DNA from: Bacteroidia bacterium
GTDB lineage: Bacteria; Bacteroidota; Bacteroidia; Cytophagales; Cyclobacteriaceae
Reading direction: 5' to 3'
Assembly: GCA_025356795.1 (NCBI GenBank)
Contig: JANXRR010000217.1
Location: 1 to 7,234 of the forward strand
Length of the DNA stretch: 7,234 nt
A program made the position numbers and the translations under genes. The notes under the pieces are model-generated. The model saw only the letters and a list, made by a program, of their open reading frames with translations. It had not been told where the DNA came from and made no database searches. Shown here one piece after another: positions 6,478 through 7,234 of this stretch; position 1 is the first letter of the stretch; each line of letters opens with the position of its first letter.

Positions 6478-7234
6478 CTAAAGCCTTTCTTTGAGCAATT
6501 TATCGATCAATACAGCGCGCTTGTCTGTTGTATGGTCTTTCAATGTTCTGGCTTGGCCCGCCTGACTAATTTTTTCCATTTCAGTAGGGTTTTGTATCAG
6601 CCATATAATTTTTTCAACACACTCCTCCTTAGTTTTATAAGTAATAACTTCTTTCTCTGGCTCGAAAAGATCTTTCAAATTTCTCTTCCAATCAGTAACC
6701 AGGCACGTGCCCAATCCTGTTGCTTCAAATAATCTCACGTTTCCAGCACATCCTTTCGCAATTTCACCATGAATGTTAAAGCAGATTTTTGACTTTGCCA
6801 ATAAATCAAACTGCCCCAGTCCAAAAACAGGTGGCAACATACTTCTTAGCATTTTTGCAGAGTAGAAATTGATTTTTGTGTCACCATACATTTCATAATT
6901 TTTAATTATAGGAAAATTTGGTACAGCCTTACCCAACCCCACTTTCCTTATCAGATTGATAAAGTAATAGGCTGTCATCTTTTGTAAAATCTTCGTATTC
7001 GATTCGATACTCCCATAAATCTTTAAAGGAATATTTGACATCAACATATGATCAAGAAATTCTATCCTAGTTTTATGGAATCCTCCACCAGTTAATAATG
7101 AACCAGTAAACACAAGATCATTCTCTCTTCTACTTTGACTATTGATCCTATTTAAAATCTGTCCTTCAAAGGAATGGTAAACTAGGTGAGTCCTAATACC
7201 CTTACTTTCAAACTCTTCTCTTAAACAAGGCGTG
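6478..7234 (-). CDS. CgeB-like GT-B glycosyltransferase (Glyco_trans_1_2 C-terminal domain), partial at right edge
   Basis: The frame stays open to the window edge, giving 251 visible residues and a TAG stop. An internal GTG at 7113 is not the true start, because conserved sequence continues upstream of it: YHSFEGQIL followed by NDLVFTGSL. The fragment is the C-terminal, donor-binding half of a GT-B glycosyltransferase of the CgeB/DUF3880-associated type. Numbering from the edge, VFTGSL (41-46) is the 'FVGSL' strand opening this domain, CFNIHGEIAKG (151-161) is the usual FN-H segment, and NVRLFEATGLGTCLVTDW (165-182) followed by LFEPEKEVITY (189-199) is the family signature, with E170 as the candidate nucleotide-sugar-binding acid. 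The last 40 residues (ECVEKI, AGQARTLKDHTTDKR) are the conserved helical tail. It lies 186 bases upstream of the aminotransferase operon in the same direction. The sugar and acceptor are unknown. Confidence 0.88.
   Translation of the reverse strand, partial: TPCLREEFESKGIRTHLVYHSFEGQILNRINSQSRRENDLVFTGSLLTGGGFHKTRIEFLDHMLMSNIPLKIYGSIESNTKILQKMTAYYFINLIRKVGLGKAVPNFPIIKNYEMYGDTKINFYSAKMLRSMLPPVFGLGQFDLLAKSKICFNIHGEIAKGCAGNVRLFEATGLGTCLVTDWKRNLKDLFEPEKEVITYKTKEECVEKIIWLIQNPTEMEKISQAGQARTLKDHTTDKRAVLIDKLLKERL

Noticed and set aside
6478..7113. Taking the GTG at 7113 as the start of the glycosyltransferase
   Set aside because: The frame stays open for 40 more codons to the window edge and includes sequence expected of the family (YHSFEGQIL, NDL before FTGSL). 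The gene is truncated by the window and does not start here.
1..7234. Search for CRISPR arrays, tRNAs, insertion sequences, toxin-antitoxin or phage-defence genes
   Set aside because: No repeated spacer pattern, cloverleaf, transposase motif or terminal inverted repeat was seen by eye. Every gene fits a role in glycan synthesis.

Overview
The window is a tightly packed stretch of a surface-polysaccharide (O-antigen, capsule or exopolysaccharide) biosynthesis locus. All eight recognisable genes lie on the minus strand and are transcribed from right to left. Codon use is AT-rich, start codons follow A/T-rich leaders with little or no Shine-Dalgarno sequence, and the gene mix is typical of glycan clusters in Bacteroidota. 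A member of that phylum is my best guess at the source, but there is no taxonomic marker in the window, so this is inference.

In transcription order: (1) a CgeB-like glycosyltransferase cut off by the right edge (6478-7234); (2) a 186-base gap, the only sizeable non-coding region, holding two small inverted repeats and a weak promoter-like match; (3) a nucleotide-sugar aminotransferase of the perosamine-synthase type (5188-6291); (4) a DUF268-like, methyltransferase-related protein that starts inside the aminotransferase stop codon (4415-5188); (5) a left-handed beta-helix (hexapeptide) acyltransferase (3773-4396); (6) a class I SAM-dependent methyltransferase (2900-3742); (7) a second, divergent DegT-family aminotransferase with an N-terminal extension (1619-2890); (8) a GT4 glycosyltransferase (495-1610); (9) the N-terminal 155 residues of a GT2 glycosyltransferase running off the left edge (1-467). 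Genes 3 to 9 have spacings of -1, 18, 30, 9, 8 and 27 bases and look like one operon.

A reasonable reading is that the perosamine-type aminotransferase converts a nucleotide-linked 4-keto-6-deoxyhexose to a 4-amino-4,6-dideoxy sugar, that the acyltransferase and one or both methyltransferase-like proteins decorate a sugar, and that the three glycosyltransferases assemble the repeat unit. The 4,6-dehydratase that would supply the keto sugar, and the flippase, polymerase or ABC export genes, are not in the window and must lie outside it. The role of the second aminotransferase is open.

I found no tRNA, rRNA, CRISPR array, insertion sequence or defence system. The least explained items are the divergent aminotransferase and the DUF268-like protein. 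They are uncommon variants inside an otherwise familiar type of locus, and I do not claim a new system.
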